Of a DNA stretch of 64,000 bases, positions 18,090 to 28,895 are shown piece by piece. The number at the start of each line of letters is the position of its first letter. The stretch's first letter is position 1. Source of the DNA: Pseudorhodoplanes sp. GTDB taxonomy: Bacteria > Pseudomonadota > Alphaproteobacteria > Rhizobiales > Xanthobacteraceae. Below the pieces are notes generated by a model that was given only the letters and a program-made list of their open reading frames with translations, made no database searches and had not been told where the DNA came from. Where the stretch lies: NCBI GenBank assembly GCA_032027085.1, contig JAVSMS010000001.1:1442332-1506331 (forward strand). The letters are read 5' to 3'. A program made the position numbers and the translations under genes.

Positions 18090-19625
18090 TTGAAACTTAG
18101 CCCCAATTTGGTCCGCACGCTGATGGCGTCGGCGGCCCTCGCTGCCGCAATAATGCTGTCCGGCTGCAAGACCGAGGGCGTCTTTCCCAGTTCTGCCCGC
18201 GCCAATGCGCCGATTTCGCCGGCCCTTCTTGCCGAGATGGATCAGAAGAACATGGACAAGAGCTCTCCGCTCCTCGTCCGCATCTTCAAGCAGGAATCCG
18301 AACTTGAGGTCTGGAAGCAGGACCGGAGCGGCCGCTACGCGCTGCTGAAGACCTATCCGATCTGCAAATGGTCGGGCGATCTTGGTCCAAAAATCCGCGA
18401 AGGTGACCGTCAGGCGCCGGAGGGCTTCTACAATATCACCCCCGCGCAGATGAATCCCAATTCGCAATTCTATCTCGCCTTCAACATGGGCTATCCGAAC
18501 GTCTTCGATCGCGCGCATGGGCGCACCGGCGCTCATCTGATGGTGCACGGCGACTGCTCGTCGCGCGGCTGCTACGCGATGACCAACGAACAGATTTCAG
18601 AAATCTTCGCGATGGGCCGCGAGGCCTTTTTCGGCGGGCAGCAATCCTTCCAGGTCCAGGCTTATCCATTCCGGATGACGCCCGTGAACATGGCCAAGCA
18701 CCGCAACAACCCGAACATGCCGTTCTGGAAGATGCTGAAGCAAGGCTACGATCATTTCGAGGTCACGCATCTCGAACCGAAAGTCGACGTCTGCGAGAAG
18801 CGGTACGTGTTCAACGCTGCTGCGCCAGCCAATGCTTCGACACCGCTCAGCTTCAGTCCGGCGGGCAAATGTCCCGTCTTTGAGACGCCGCAGGAAATCT
18901 GGGCGGCGGTGAACGAGAAGCAGCGCGCCGACGAGTTGAAGATTGCGGAATTGACCTCGCGCGGCACGCCTACAGCGCCGATCAAGAGCGGCCGCGACGG
19001 CGGCATGCATCCGACATTCGTCGCCAAATTGCAGCCGCGCGAAATCGTCGATGAGCGCGGCAACGTCAAACTGGTTGTCGATCCGTCCGCGCCCGGCCCT
19101 GTCGCTTCCTCCTACAGCGTCGCGTCGGCCACCGAGCGCGAGAGCGACATGACCGCTTCGACGCAGGCCATTCGGGTCGCCGACGTGCCGCTGCCGCGCA
19201 ATGCGCCGCAGGCCAAACAGGGTGTCCGTCCGGAGGAGCCGAGCTTCGCGCAACGGCTTGGCAGCCTTTTCCGCATCGGCTCCTCGGATAAATCCGAACA
19301 ATCCCGCGTCGCCGCCATGCAGCCGGCCGCCGAACAGCCGCCGAAGCCGGCGGCAAAGCCGAGTATTGTCCAGCGCGTGTTGGGTTTGCGGGGCGGCGCC
19401 AACGCCGCGGAAGCGCCGACGCCGAAATCGCGGCCGGCCCGGACCGCCAAGCCCGGCGCCATCGAGCCGCAGTCTGCTGAGGCGCGCGTAAAAACCGCGG
19501 CCGCCGGTGAAAGCTCCCCGGCTTCCACCGCGGCGCCGGCGCCCGCCACCAACAGTCTGATGAACGGCGCACAGCCGATGCCGTCGACGTCGAGCTTCGA
19601 CAGCCGCTGGAGCGCATTCCGCTAG
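18090..19625 (+). CDS. L,D-transpeptidase lipoprotein with long Ala/Pro-rich tail
   Basis: YkuD-family enzyme that forms 3-3 peptidoglycan crosslinks or attaches proteins to peptidoglycan. The protein is 511 residues. The start is a TTG at 18090 with GGGGAG seven nt upstream. A lipobox LSGC puts the lipid-modified Cys at C26. The catalytic region is HGDCSSRGCYAM, with H153 and nucleophile C161. Residues from about 320 to the end are low-complexity Ala/Pro/Lys-rich with QRLGSLFRIGSS and QRVLGLRGG repeats, unlike the catalytic core and of unknown role. It stands alone between accA and a repeat. Confidence 0.88.
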   Translation: MKLSPNLVRTLMASAALAAAIMLSGCKTEGVFPSSARANAPISPALLAEMDQKNMDKSSPLLVRIFKQESELEVWKQDRSGRYALLKTYPICKWSGDLGPKIREGDRQAPEGFYNITPAQMNPNSQFYLAFNMGYPNVFDRAHGRTGAHLMVHGDCSSRGCYAMTNEQISEIFAMGREAFFGGQQSFQVQAYPFRMTPVNMAKHRNNPNMPFWKMLKQGYDHFEVTHLEPKVDVCEKRYVFNAAAPANASTPLSFSPAGKCPVFETPQEIWAAVNEKQRADELKIAELTSRGTPTAPIKSGRDGGMHPTFVAKLQPREIVDERGNVKLVVDPSAPGPVASSYSVASATERESDMTASTQAIRVADVPLPRNAPQAKQGVRPEEPSFAQRLGSLFRIGSSDKSEQSRVAAMQPAAEQPPKPAAKPSIVQRVLGLRGGANAAEAPTPKSRPARTAKPGAIEPQSAEARVKTAAAGESSPASTAAPAPATNSLMNGAQPMPSTSSFDSRWSAFR

Positions 19626-19672
19626 AAGCTGGAACATATTCCGTTCTAATCGAACCGCAGCCACAAACTCGG

Positions 19673-19746
19673 TTCATCCCGCCGCAAGCGGGAATCCAGT
19701 CTTGCTTGGCTCTGGGTCCCCGCTTCCGCGGGGACGAACGGAGATT
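19673..19746. repeat. Dispersed palindromic repeat
   Basis: Contains CCCGC-CGCAA-GCGGG and CCCCGC-TTCC-GCGGGG hairpins in tandem. The CCCCGCTTGCGCGAGGAC stretch at about 58.37 kb is a diverged relative. It fills the gap between the convergent L,D-transpeptidase and hibernation-factor genes. No T run makes it a convincing terminator. Confidence 0.5.
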
Positions 19747-19770
19747 GATGCAACCTGGTCGGAATGAGCT

Positions 19771-20358
19771 CTAGCCGGGCGCCGTTTCCTTCCGGCGAAC
19801 CTTGGTTGCAATCGGCCCGGTATCGCCGACCTCTTCCACATAAGTGACTTCGTCACCCCGGCGCAGCTTGTCAAACTCGCCTGACAGCATTGCGTTACGA
19901 TGGAAGTAGAGCAGGCCGCCCTCCTTGGTCATTAGGAATCCGAAATCGTCGGACGGCGTGACCTCCGCGACCTGACCGCGGAATTCGTTCACCGCTTCAT
20001 GCGTGGCGGCAAAGGTACGGTCACCCAGCTTGCGCTTGAGTTCCGCAAGCTGCAGGGCCGCGATGCGAAATGCCTCGTTGATCGCGTTGTGGAGATCCGG
20101 CCTCTGGTATCGACGCTGCAGGCGCTCCGGCTCATGCGCCACGATGATGTCCTTGCGCCCCGGAATCCCGATCTCGATACGCACCACGGGGGGGATGGTA
20201 TGATTGGAATTGTCGGCGCGCTGGTCGACCCGCACCCGGCAGGACGTCATGCGTTCGTAAATTGCCTCCAGCTTCGCGACGTTGTCGCGAATCTCGTCTT
20301 TCGCCCATTCGGAATTGTCGATGTTGTGAAACGAAATTTCGAGAGGAACCTGCATCAT
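19771..20358 (-). CDS. Ribosome hibernation (HPF/RaiA) domain fused to a cold-shock domain
   Basis: Protein of 195 residues. The N-terminal half (about 1-115) has the HPF/RaiA pattern ISFHNIDNSEWAKDEIRDNV and the strand/helix order that binds the 30S decoding region. The C-terminal part (about 130-190) reads as a cold-shock OB fold, with DDFGFLM as RNP1 and LLYFHRN as RNP2. ATGs at 20358 and 20355 are both possible, with AGGG just upstream; codons further up are not family-like. It lies downstream of secA across a terminator-like hairpin. Role inferred: an RNA- and ribosome-binding stress factor. Confidence 0.85.
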   Translation of the reverse strand: MMQVPLEISFHNIDNSEWAKDEIRDNVAKLEAIYERMTSCRVRVDQRADNSNHTIPPVVRIEIGIPGRKDIIVAHEPERLQRRYQRPDLHNAINEAFRIAALQLAELKRKLGDRTFAATHEAVNEFRGQVAEVTPSDDFGFLMTKEGGLLYFHRNAMLSGEFDKLRRGDEVTYVEEVGDTGPIATKVRRKETAPG

Positions 20359-20458
20359 CGCACCCTGTCTGGACAGTCTGACAATGACAAAGCCCGCAGC
20401 CGGAAATTGTTTCACAAACCGCCCGACCCGCCAACCTGCCATGAATTTGAAAAATGAA

Positions 20459-20480
20459 ATGGCCGGGCAAGCCCGGCCAT
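20459..20480 (-). terminator. Probable terminator after secA
   Basis: A perfect 10-bp hairpin ATGGCCGGGC-TT-GCCCGGCCAT (minus strand) starts about 27 nt past the secA stop and is followed on that strand by the T-rich run TTCATTTTTC. The arm sequence is also part of the CCGGGC repeat family seen at 4.7, 39.68 and 43.6 kb. Confidence 0.65.
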
Positions 20481-20506
20481 GACACAGCTCAAAAGTCCGG
20501 GGCAGG

Positions 20507-23293
<2,787 letters not shown>

Positions 23294-23704
23294 CCGAAAT
23301 CCTTCTCTTCACTGCGCAGACGCGCTTCGATCAATGAGGGTACGAGGAACACGAAAGATTGAAAACCACGCGACCGCAGCCGGCAATAGCTGCAAAGCCT
23401 GGGCCGGTCACGAGACCGGTTGGGCGATCTGGCCCCGGTTGCATCCGGGAAAAGCGGCTCTTTTCGGGCTTCACGACCGGAACTCCGCGGAGAGATAGGA
23501 GGGGGTCGGACCCTTGTCAATTAGAGCCTTTGCAGGCCCTTTGCGACGCCTTGCCCCGGCCTCATTGCCGAAAGTTAAGTATTCCCAGCCATTGCCAAGG
23601 TTCAACGATTGGGCGAGTGTCCGCCCGCCGCGCCGGCAGCCGTGCCAGTGCCGCCAATGCTACCACCCAGTGCCAATGCCACTGATCCAGAGGACGTTTG
23701 TCTC
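23294..23704. other. 411-nt region between divergent secA and parvulin genes
   Basis: No gene is supported. It should hold both promoters. A short hairpin GGCCGGTCACGAGACCGG lies near 23.4 kb, and a possible plus-strand -35 TTGTCA near 23.51 kb has no convincing -10. A frame open into the parvulin gene from 23609 is Pro-rich and not family-like. Confidence 0.45.
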
Positions 23705-24580
23705 ATGACCTCGCTTGTAACCCGTATCGGCGGTCTGATCGCCATTCTCGCGCTCGCCGCCCTGCCCGCCGGCCCAGCGTCCGCGCAGAGCGACCCTGTG
23801 GTCGCCAAGGTCAATGGAACGGACGTCAAGCAAAGCGACCTCAACGCCGCGGAAGAGGAACTGGCCGGCCAATTGCCGCCGATGGCCCCCGAGGCCAAGC
23901 GCGACTATCTCGTCACCTATGTCGCCGACATGATGCTGGTGGCGAAGGCCGCCGAAGACCGCAAGCTCGCCGAAACCGACGACTTCAAGCGCAAGATGGC
24001 CAATGCCCGCAGCAAGCTCCTGATGGAGGCGCTGCTGCAGGCGGAAGCAAAGGCCGCCGTCACCAACGAGGCGATGAAAAAGGTCTATGACGAGGCCATC
24101 AAGCAGATGGCGAACGAGGAAGAGGTCAGCGCCCGTCATATCCTGGTCGAAACCGAGGATGAGGCGAAGAAAATCCTCGCCGATCTGAAGAAGGGCGCCG
24201 ACTTTGTCGCCATCGCCAAGGAAAAGTCGAAAGACCCCGGCTCCAAGGAGAATGGCGGCGATCTCGGCTATTTCAGCAAGGACCAGATGGTGCCGGAATT
24301 CGCGGAAGCGGCCTTCAAGCTGAACAAGGGACAGCTTTCCGAGCCGGTGAAATCGCAATTCGGCTGGCACGTCATCCGCGTCGACGACAAGCGCAAGAAA
24401 CAGCCGCCGGAATTTGACAAGGTGAAGGACCAGATCCAGACCTTCGTGCAGCGCCGCGCCCAGGCAGAGATGATCACCAAGCTGCGTGAAAGCGCCAAGA
24501 TCGAGCGGCTTGATGCCAAGCCCGAAACCAAGCCGAACGCGAGGCCTGGCGACAAGCCGGCCGACCCGGCAAAGAAATAG
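23705..24580 (+). CDS. Periplasmic parvulin-type peptidyl-prolyl isomerase
   Basis: Protein of 291 residues. The signal peptide covers about 1-27 (ALPAGPASAQ). A SurA_N-like helical part follows, then a PpiC parvulin domain at about 140-230 (ARHILVETEDEA, NGGDLGYFSKDQMVPEFAEA and FGWHVIRV motifs). The tail is Pro/Lys/Asp-rich. It should assist folding of exported proteins, which fits its place divergent from secA. The ATG at 23705 is chosen because it begins the signal peptide. Confidence 0.92.
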   Translation: MTSLVTRIGGLIAILALAALPAGPASAQSDPVVAKVNGTDVKQSDLNAAEEELAGQLPPMAPEAKRDYLVTYVADMMLVAKAAEDRKLAETDDFKRKMANARSKLLMEALLQAEAKAAVTNEAMKKVYDEAIKQMANEEEVSARHILVETEDEAKKILADLKKGADFVAIAKEKSKDPGSKENGGDLGYFSKDQMVPEFAEAAFKLNKGQLSEPVKSQFGWHVIRVDDKRKKQPPEFDKVKDQIQTFVQRRAQAEMITKLRESAKIERLDAKPETKPNARPGDKPADPAKK

Positions 24581-24599
24581 CTCTCATCGTCATCCCGGC

Positions 24600-24780
24600 C
24601 GAGCCAAGAGGCCGCGCGAAGCGCGGCTCAATGGCGAGAACCGGAATCCATAACGCCAGTCTTGCGATTTTTTTGCGAGAATGGTGGTTATGGATTTCCG
24701 ACCTCGCGCGTACGCAAGTCGGCTGTTGCCGACTTGCGTATTGTTCAGTTGCCGATTTCGGGTAAACCCGAAATCGGGGC
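24600..24780. repeat. Run of consecutive hairpins between parvulin gene and argJ
   Basis: Four inverted repeats in a row: GCCGCGC/GCGCGGC near 24.62 kb; a larger one, GGAATCCATAAC (24643-24654) against GTTATGGATTTCC (24688-24700); TACGCAAGTCGGC/GCCGACTTGCGTA (24712-24724/24729-24741), a perfect 13-bp stem; and CCGATTTCGGGT/ACCCGAAATCGG (24753-24764/24767-24778), a perfect 12-bp stem. No ORF fits. It resembles a mosaic of small palindromic elements. Confidence 0.7.
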
Positions 24781-24811
24781 CCGCGCCCCGGACTGACCAG
24801 GATTTATTTTC

Positions 24812-26047
24812 ATGTCCGCCACCATTTCCCCCCTCGCTCCGCAAACCGTTCCCGACATGCCAGAGATCGCCGGCGTCAGGCTCGCGACCGCGGCCGCCGG
24901 CATCCGCTATGCCAACCGCACCGACGTGCTGCTCGCCATCTTCGATAAAGGGACGAGTGTCGCCGGCGTATTCACCCGATCCAAATGTCCGTCGGCACCG
25001 GTGGAATGGTGCCGCGCCAAACTGAAGGGCAAGACGGCGCGGGCGCTGGTGGTGAATTCCGGCAACGCCAATGCCTTCACCGGCAAGACCGGCCGTGCAT
25101 CAACAAAACTGACGGCGCAGATTGCGGCGAAAGCCGTCGGATGCAGCGTCAATGACATCTATCTCGCCTCGACCGGCGTGATCGGTGAACCGCTCGACGC
25201 CACCAAATTCAATGGCGTACTGGACGAGCTTGCTTCAAGCGCAGCCGCGGGCGGCTTTCTGGACGCCGCCAGGGCGATCATGACCACCGACACGTTCCCG
25301 AAGGTGGCAACGGCCAGGACCAGCCTGGGCAAGGCCAAGGTCACCATCAACGGCATCGCCAAGGGCGCCGGCATGATCGCGCCGGACATGGCGACCATGC
25401 TGTCGTTCATCTTCACCGACGCACCAATTGCTGCGCCGGTTCTGCAGAAGCTTTTGAAAGACTGCGTGGCCGACACCTTCAACGCCGTGACCATCGACGG
25501 CGATACCTCGACATCGGACACCTTGCTTGCCTTTGCAACCGGGACCGCCAAGGGCGCGCCGCGGATCACGCGCGCGAACGATCCGCGGCTGAAGGGTTTC
25601 CGAAAGGCGTTTGAGATGGTGCTGGCCGATCTCGCCGAACAGGTCGCGCGCGACGGCGAAGGTGCGCGCAAGCTTGTTGAAATCAATGTCGAGGGCGCCG
25701 TCTCGAAGACATCGGCGCGGAAGATCGCGATGTCGATCGCCAATTCACCGCTGGTCAAAACCGCGATCGCCGGCGAGGATGCGAATTGGGGCCGCGTGGT
25801 CATGGCCGTCGGCAAGGCGGGAGAGCCCGCCAATCGCGACAAGCTGTCGATCTGGTTCAACGGCATCCGCGTCGCCCACAAGGGCGCCCGCGATCCCGGT
25901 TATGACGAGGCTAAGGTTTCCGCCGCAATGAAGAATCCCAAGATCGAGATGAAAGTGAATCTCGGACTCGGCCGCGGAAAAGACCGGGTTCTGACCTGCG
26001 ATCTGACCAAGGAATACGTCGCCATTAACGGCGATTACCGCTCCTGA
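24812..26047 (+). CDS. argJ: Bifunctional glutamate N-acetyltransferase / amino-acid acetyltransferase
   Basis: Transfers acetyl from N-acetylornithine to glutamate in the cyclic arginine pathway and may also make N-acetylglutamate from acetyl-CoA. The protein is 411 residues. The precursor self-cleaves before the Thr in [11 protein letters not shown], here between A194 and T195; T195 becomes the nucleophile. The [11 protein letters not shown] and [14 protein letters not shown] motifs are present. It is preceded by a hairpin cluster and so is probably transcribed on its own or by read-through from the parvulin gene. Confidence 0.97.
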   Translation: MSATISPLAPQTVPDMPEIAGVRLATAAAGIRYANRTDVLLAIFDKGTSVAGVFTRSKCPSAPVEWCRAKLKGKTARALVVNSGNANAFTGKTGRASTKLTAQIAAKAVGCSVNDIYLASTGVIGEPLDATKFNGVLDELASSAAAGGFLDAARAIMTTDTFPKVATARTSLGKAKVTINGIAKGAGMIAPDMATMLSFIFTDAPIAAPVLQKLLKDCVADTFNAVTIDGDTSTSDTLLAFATGTAKGAPRITRANDPRLKGFRKAFEMVLADLAEQVARDGEGARKLVEINVEGAVSKTSARKIAMSIANSPLVKTAIAGEDANWGRVVMAVGKAGEPANRDKLSIWFNGIRVAHKGARDPGYDEAKVSAAMKNPKIEMKVNLGLGRGKDRVLTCDLTKEYVAINGDYRS

Positions 26048-26135
26048 GCGTCGGGCTAGTGTGGTGGTTCGGAAGTCCGCTCCATTCTTGCCGCATGCTC
26101 TTCAAGCGGACTCGCATTCGGGACTCCAGCATCGC

Positions 26136-26151
26136 TTAACGGTCACTTAAC
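26136..26151 (+). promoter_or_regulatory. Perfect CtrA-type box upstream of mutT/flp
   Basis: TTAA at 26136-26139, seven nt, then TTAAC at 26147-26151: an exact match to the alphaproteobacterial CtrA consensus TTAA-N7-TTAAC. It ends 30 nt before the mutT GTG, so it would lie within or beside the core promoter. CtrA is known in this class to control cell-cycle, motility and pilus genes; a Flp pilin gene follows mutT. Not verified experimentally. Confidence 0.6.
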
Positions 26152-26181
26152 GCGAGCTTTCGTAACATCGGGGGAAAGGTT

Positions 26182-26586
26182 GTGAGCGTCAAACTCGTGC
26201 TTGTCGCCGCCTGCGCCTTGATCGATGTCGACGGCCGTGTGCTGATTGCAGAGCGCCCGCCCGGCAAACCGATGGCAGGGCTGTGGGAATTTCCCGGCGG
26301 CAAGCTTGAACCCGGCGAACGACCTGAAGAAACGCTGATTCGTGAATTGTCGGAGGAACTGGGAATCGCAGTCAAAGAAGCCTGTCTCGCGCCGCTGACC
26401 TTTGCGAGCCATGCCTATGCGGACTTCCACCTTTTGATGCCGCTCTATGTTTGCCGGCGCTGGGAGGGACAGGTGACCGCAAGGCACCATTCGCGACTCG
26501 CCTGGGTCCGGCCGAACAAGTTGCGCGATTATCCCATGCCGCCGGCAGATGAGCCTTTGATTTCACATCTGATGACGCTGCTCTGA
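26182..26586 (+). CDS. mutT: MutT-type Nudix hydrolase
   Basis: Protein of 134 residues predicted to hydrolyse oxidised nucleoside triphosphates such as 8-oxo-dGTP. The Nudix box (about residues 39-61) fits GX5EX7REUXEEXGU, with GGKLEPGE at its start and RELSEELGI at its end. GTG start at 26182, with GGGGAAAGG upstream. A perfect CtrA box precedes it and a pilin gene follows after 21 nt. Confidence 0.9.
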   Translation: MSVKLVLVAACALIDVDGRVLIAERPPGKPMAGLWEFPGGKLEPGERPEETLIRELSEELGIAVKEACLAPLTFASHAYADFHLLMPLYVCRRWEGQVTARHHSRLAWVRPNKLRDYPMPPADEPLISHLMTLL

Positions 26587-26607
26587 ACAGACACGCAAGG
26601 GTTCGCC

Positions 26608-26793
26608 ATGGCGAAGATTCGTTCAGCTCTTTTCGGCAAGCTGCGCAGCTTCATCTCGAACGACAATGGCACCACTGCGGTTGAGTATACGATCATGGCA
26701 TCGGGCGTTGCTCTGGCCCTTGTTGCCACCCTAGCCTTGCTGAGCGATCGGGTCCGCGCGTTATATGATTCCATCCTAGCCGCACTGTCCTAG
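26608..26793 (+). CDS. Flp family type IVb pilin
   Basis: Small pilin of 61 residues: a short basic leader, then the prepilin-peptidase site at G21/T22 with the conserved TTAVEY (Glu at +5, Tyr at +6), and a hydrophobic helix (about residues 28-46). Such pilins are built into Tad/Flp pili. No tad or cpa assembly gene is in the window, so it is either an orphan paralogue or served from elsewhere. It is 21 nt downstream of mutT and probably shares its promoter and CtrA box. Confidence 0.9.
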   Translation: MAKIRSALFGKLRSFISNDNGTTAVEYTIMASGVALALVATLALLSDRVRALYDSILAALS

Positions 26794-26843
26794 GTTTTTT
26801 GGTCGCGCAATCCGGCGAACGGTTTCCACCTCGCTGGATTTAA

Positions 26844-27737
26844 TCAGCGGCTTGGCTTTTCCCCTGCCGAAATTTCGGTGGTCTTCAGCGCGTCGGCCAG
26901 CCGCATCTTTGCCGAGCCCGGCGTGAGCGGCTTCTGCTGACTTTCATGCGGCGACCAGCCTGACAGCCAGACGATATCGAAGGTGGCGCGCAGGCGGCCA
27001 TCCGGATCGCTGAAGCGCTCACTATAAATTTCCGCCATGCGCAGAATTGTTGCCCTGCGGGTCGGCTTGCGGCGGCGCTCCAGGAGCACATTGGTCGCGC
27101 CCATGCGGCGCAAGTCCTGCATCAGAGCGAAAGCGTCGGAATAACGCACGGCCACGCGGTCCACATCAGTTACAGGCAAGGCAAAGCCGGCGCGCTGCAG
27201 CAGCGCACCAAGATCGCGTAGATCGGCGAAGGGCGCCACGCGCGGTGACACGCCGCCCTCGATTTCGGCTTCGGCCTGCGTGAAGGCCTGCCTCAACTCA
27301 GTCAGGGTCTCGCCGCCGAGCAACGCGGCAAGAAAAAGCCCGTCCGGTTTCAGCGCGCGCCGGATTTGCAGCAAGGCTCCAGGCAGGTCATTCACATGTT
27401 GCAGCGACAGCGCCGATACGACGAGATCAAGTACGCCGTCCGCCAACGGCAAGGCTTCTTCGTCGGCGACCGCTTGCGGGACGCTGCCACTGCCGCCTTC
27501 ATCGCCGACATGGACAACACGTTCGACACGCTGCCCGTCCAGCAATCTGCGCGCAACAATGTCACCGGGCGATCCGATATCGGCGGCGAGCGCGAAATGC
27601 CGGTTCACCACTGCAATCCGGTCGACGAAATCCTCGGCCACCTGCTCAAGGAGAAATGTCTCCGCGCCAAGCGCCGCGGCGCGCCGCCGCCGGGCACGCA
27701 AAAGCGCGCGATCGAAAATCACAGGACTGTCAGGCAC
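26844..27737 (-). CDS. NDUFAF5-like SAM-dependent methyltransferase-fold protein
   Basis: Class I methyltransferase-fold protein resembling mitochondrial NDUFAF5 and BioC: VIFDRALLRARRRRAA at the start, then VAEDFVDRIAVVNRHF, an LPLADGVLDLVVSALSLQHV motif IV region and LKPDGLFLAALLGGETL. The alphaproteobacterial relative of NDUFAF5 is thought to help complex I assembly. I choose the GTG at 27737 (297 residues) because GGAAGGAG lies 10 nt upstream. The ATG at 27773 would give 309 residues and overlap the start codon of the divergent ComF-like gene. Confidence 0.85.
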   Translation of the reverse strand: MPDSPVIFDRALLRARRRRAAALGAETFLLEQVAEDFVDRIAVVNRHFALAADIGSPGDIVARRLLDGQRVERVVHVGDEGGSGSVPQAVADEEALPLADGVLDLVVSALSLQHVNDLPGALLQIRRALKPDGLFLAALLGGETLTELRQAFTQAEAEIEGGVSPRVAPFADLRDLGALLQRAGFALPVTDVDRVAVRYSDAFALMQDLRRMGATNVLLERRRKPTRRATILRMAEIYSERFSDPDGRLRATFDIVWLSGWSPHESQQKPLTPGSAKMRLADALKTTEISAGEKPSR

Positions 27738-27771
27738 TGGCGGATGGCTCCTTCCGGCGGTAGCCTTTGTC

Positions 27772-28569
27772 ATGCCTGCTTCCTTGGCAGAACAACAGGC
27801 CTTGTCTGTGGTTCACCGCGCAGCTTCCGCGCTGCGGGCGCCTTTCCGGTTGATCTTCGATGCGGCGCTGCCGCCTCTCTGTCCGTCTTGCCGCGAGCCC
27901 ATTGGCGCCACTGCCGGACTTTGCGCCGTTTGCTGGTCAAAACTCTCTCCCATCGAACGGCCTTTCTGCGGACGGCTTGGTATTCCCTTTGTCTATGATC
28001 CCGGTCCCGGCATCCTGTCCATGCAGGCGATTGCCGATCCGCCTGCCTATCAGCGGGCGAGGGCTGCGGTGCGCTATGACGACGTCGCCCGGTCGCTGGT
28101 TCACGCCTTCAAATATGGCGACCGGCTTGATCTCGCACCCACCATCGGCCGCTGGATGGCGCGCGCCGGGCACGAACTTCTTGCCGAGGCCGACATGATC
28201 GTGCCGGTGCCGCTGCACTGGCGGCGGCTGTGGGCCCGGCGTTTCAACCAGTCCGCGGCGCTCGCGAAGGTCGTCGGCGACATCAGCGGCGTTCCGGTTC
28301 ATCCGGCAGCCCTCAAACGGACGAAGGCGACGCCGCAGCAGGTCGGCCTGTCACGATCGGAACGGGCGCTGAACGTGCAGGGGGTCTTCAAGGTGCCGCC
28401 CGAAGGCAAAGCTGGGGTGGCAGGCCGTCACATCCTGCTCATGGATGATGTGCTGACCTCCGGCGCAACCGCCGACGCCTGCGCCCGGGCCCTGCTCCGA
28501 GCAGGTGCCAGGAGCGTGGATGTCCTTGTTTTTGCGAGGGTTGTGGACGCGGCCCGCACGACCATATAG
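27772..28569 (+). CDS. ComF family phosphoribosyltransferase-fold protein
   Basis: Protein of 265 residues. The N-terminal double-zinc-ribbon motif has C37, C40, C51 and C54; the C-terminal PRTase motif is ILLMDDVLTSGATADACARAL-like, with the DDVLTSGAT loop for PRPP binding. ComF proteins are linked to DNA uptake in competent bacteria, but most alphaproteobacterial members have unknown roles. The ATG at 27772 lacks a good Shine-Dalgarno. The open frame continues upstream, antisense to the methyltransferase, but is not ComF-like. Confidence 0.88.
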   Translation: MPASLAEQQALSVVHRAASALRAPFRLIFDAALPPLCPSCREPIGATAGLCAVCWSKLSPIERPFCGRLGIPFVYDPGPGILSMQAIADPPAYQRARAAVRYDDVARSLVHAFKYGDRLDLAPTIGRWMARAGHELLAEADMIVPVPLHWRRLWARRFNQSAALAKVVGDISGVPVHPAALKRTKATPQQVGLSRSERALNVQGVFKVPPEGKAGVAGRHILLMDDVLTSGATADACARALLRAGARSVDVLVFARVVDAARTTI

Positions 28570-28607
28570 TGAGGCTGCGTTGCGCGACCGTCAGGTTTTC
28601 ACCCCTC

Positions 28608-28895
28608 ATGAGTTCCATTGAAATCTACACCACGCCCTATTGTCCCTATTGCGGCTGGGCGAAGGAATTACTCGGCCGCAAGGGCGTCGATTATACGGAA
28701 ATCGACGTCAGCGGCGACCGCGACCTGCGCGCCGCGATGACGCAGCGGGCGCTGGGACGCACCACCGTGCCGCAGATTTTCATCGGAGACACGCATATCG
28801 GCGGCTGCGACGATCTCTACGCGCTTGACGAGGCCGGCAAGCTTGACCCGTTGCTGGCGCAGGTCAACGGACACCAGGTCGAGCCGCAAGCATGA
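28608..28895 (+). CDS. grxC: Glutaredoxin 3
   Basis: Dithiol glutaredoxin of 95 residues, a glutathione-dependent disulfide reductase. The active site is C12-P-Y-C15, with a TTVPQIFIGD cis-Pro segment and GGCDDLYALD for glutathione binding. The ATG at 28608 is used; the frame is open further upstream but the extra residues are not family-like. Its stop overlaps the next start by 4 nt, so it leads a coupled three-gene unit. Confidence 0.94.
   Translation: MSSIEIYTTPYCPYCGWAKELLGRKGVDYTEIDVSGDRDLRAAMTQRALGRTTVPQIFIGDTHIGGCDDLYALDEAGKLDPLLAQVNGHQVEPQA

Noticed and set aside
27280-27771. N-terminal extension of the ComF-like frame by 164 codons
   Set aside because: It lies antisense to the methyltransferase gene, is Ser/Arg-rich and has no ComF features; the CxxC domain starts shortly after 27772.
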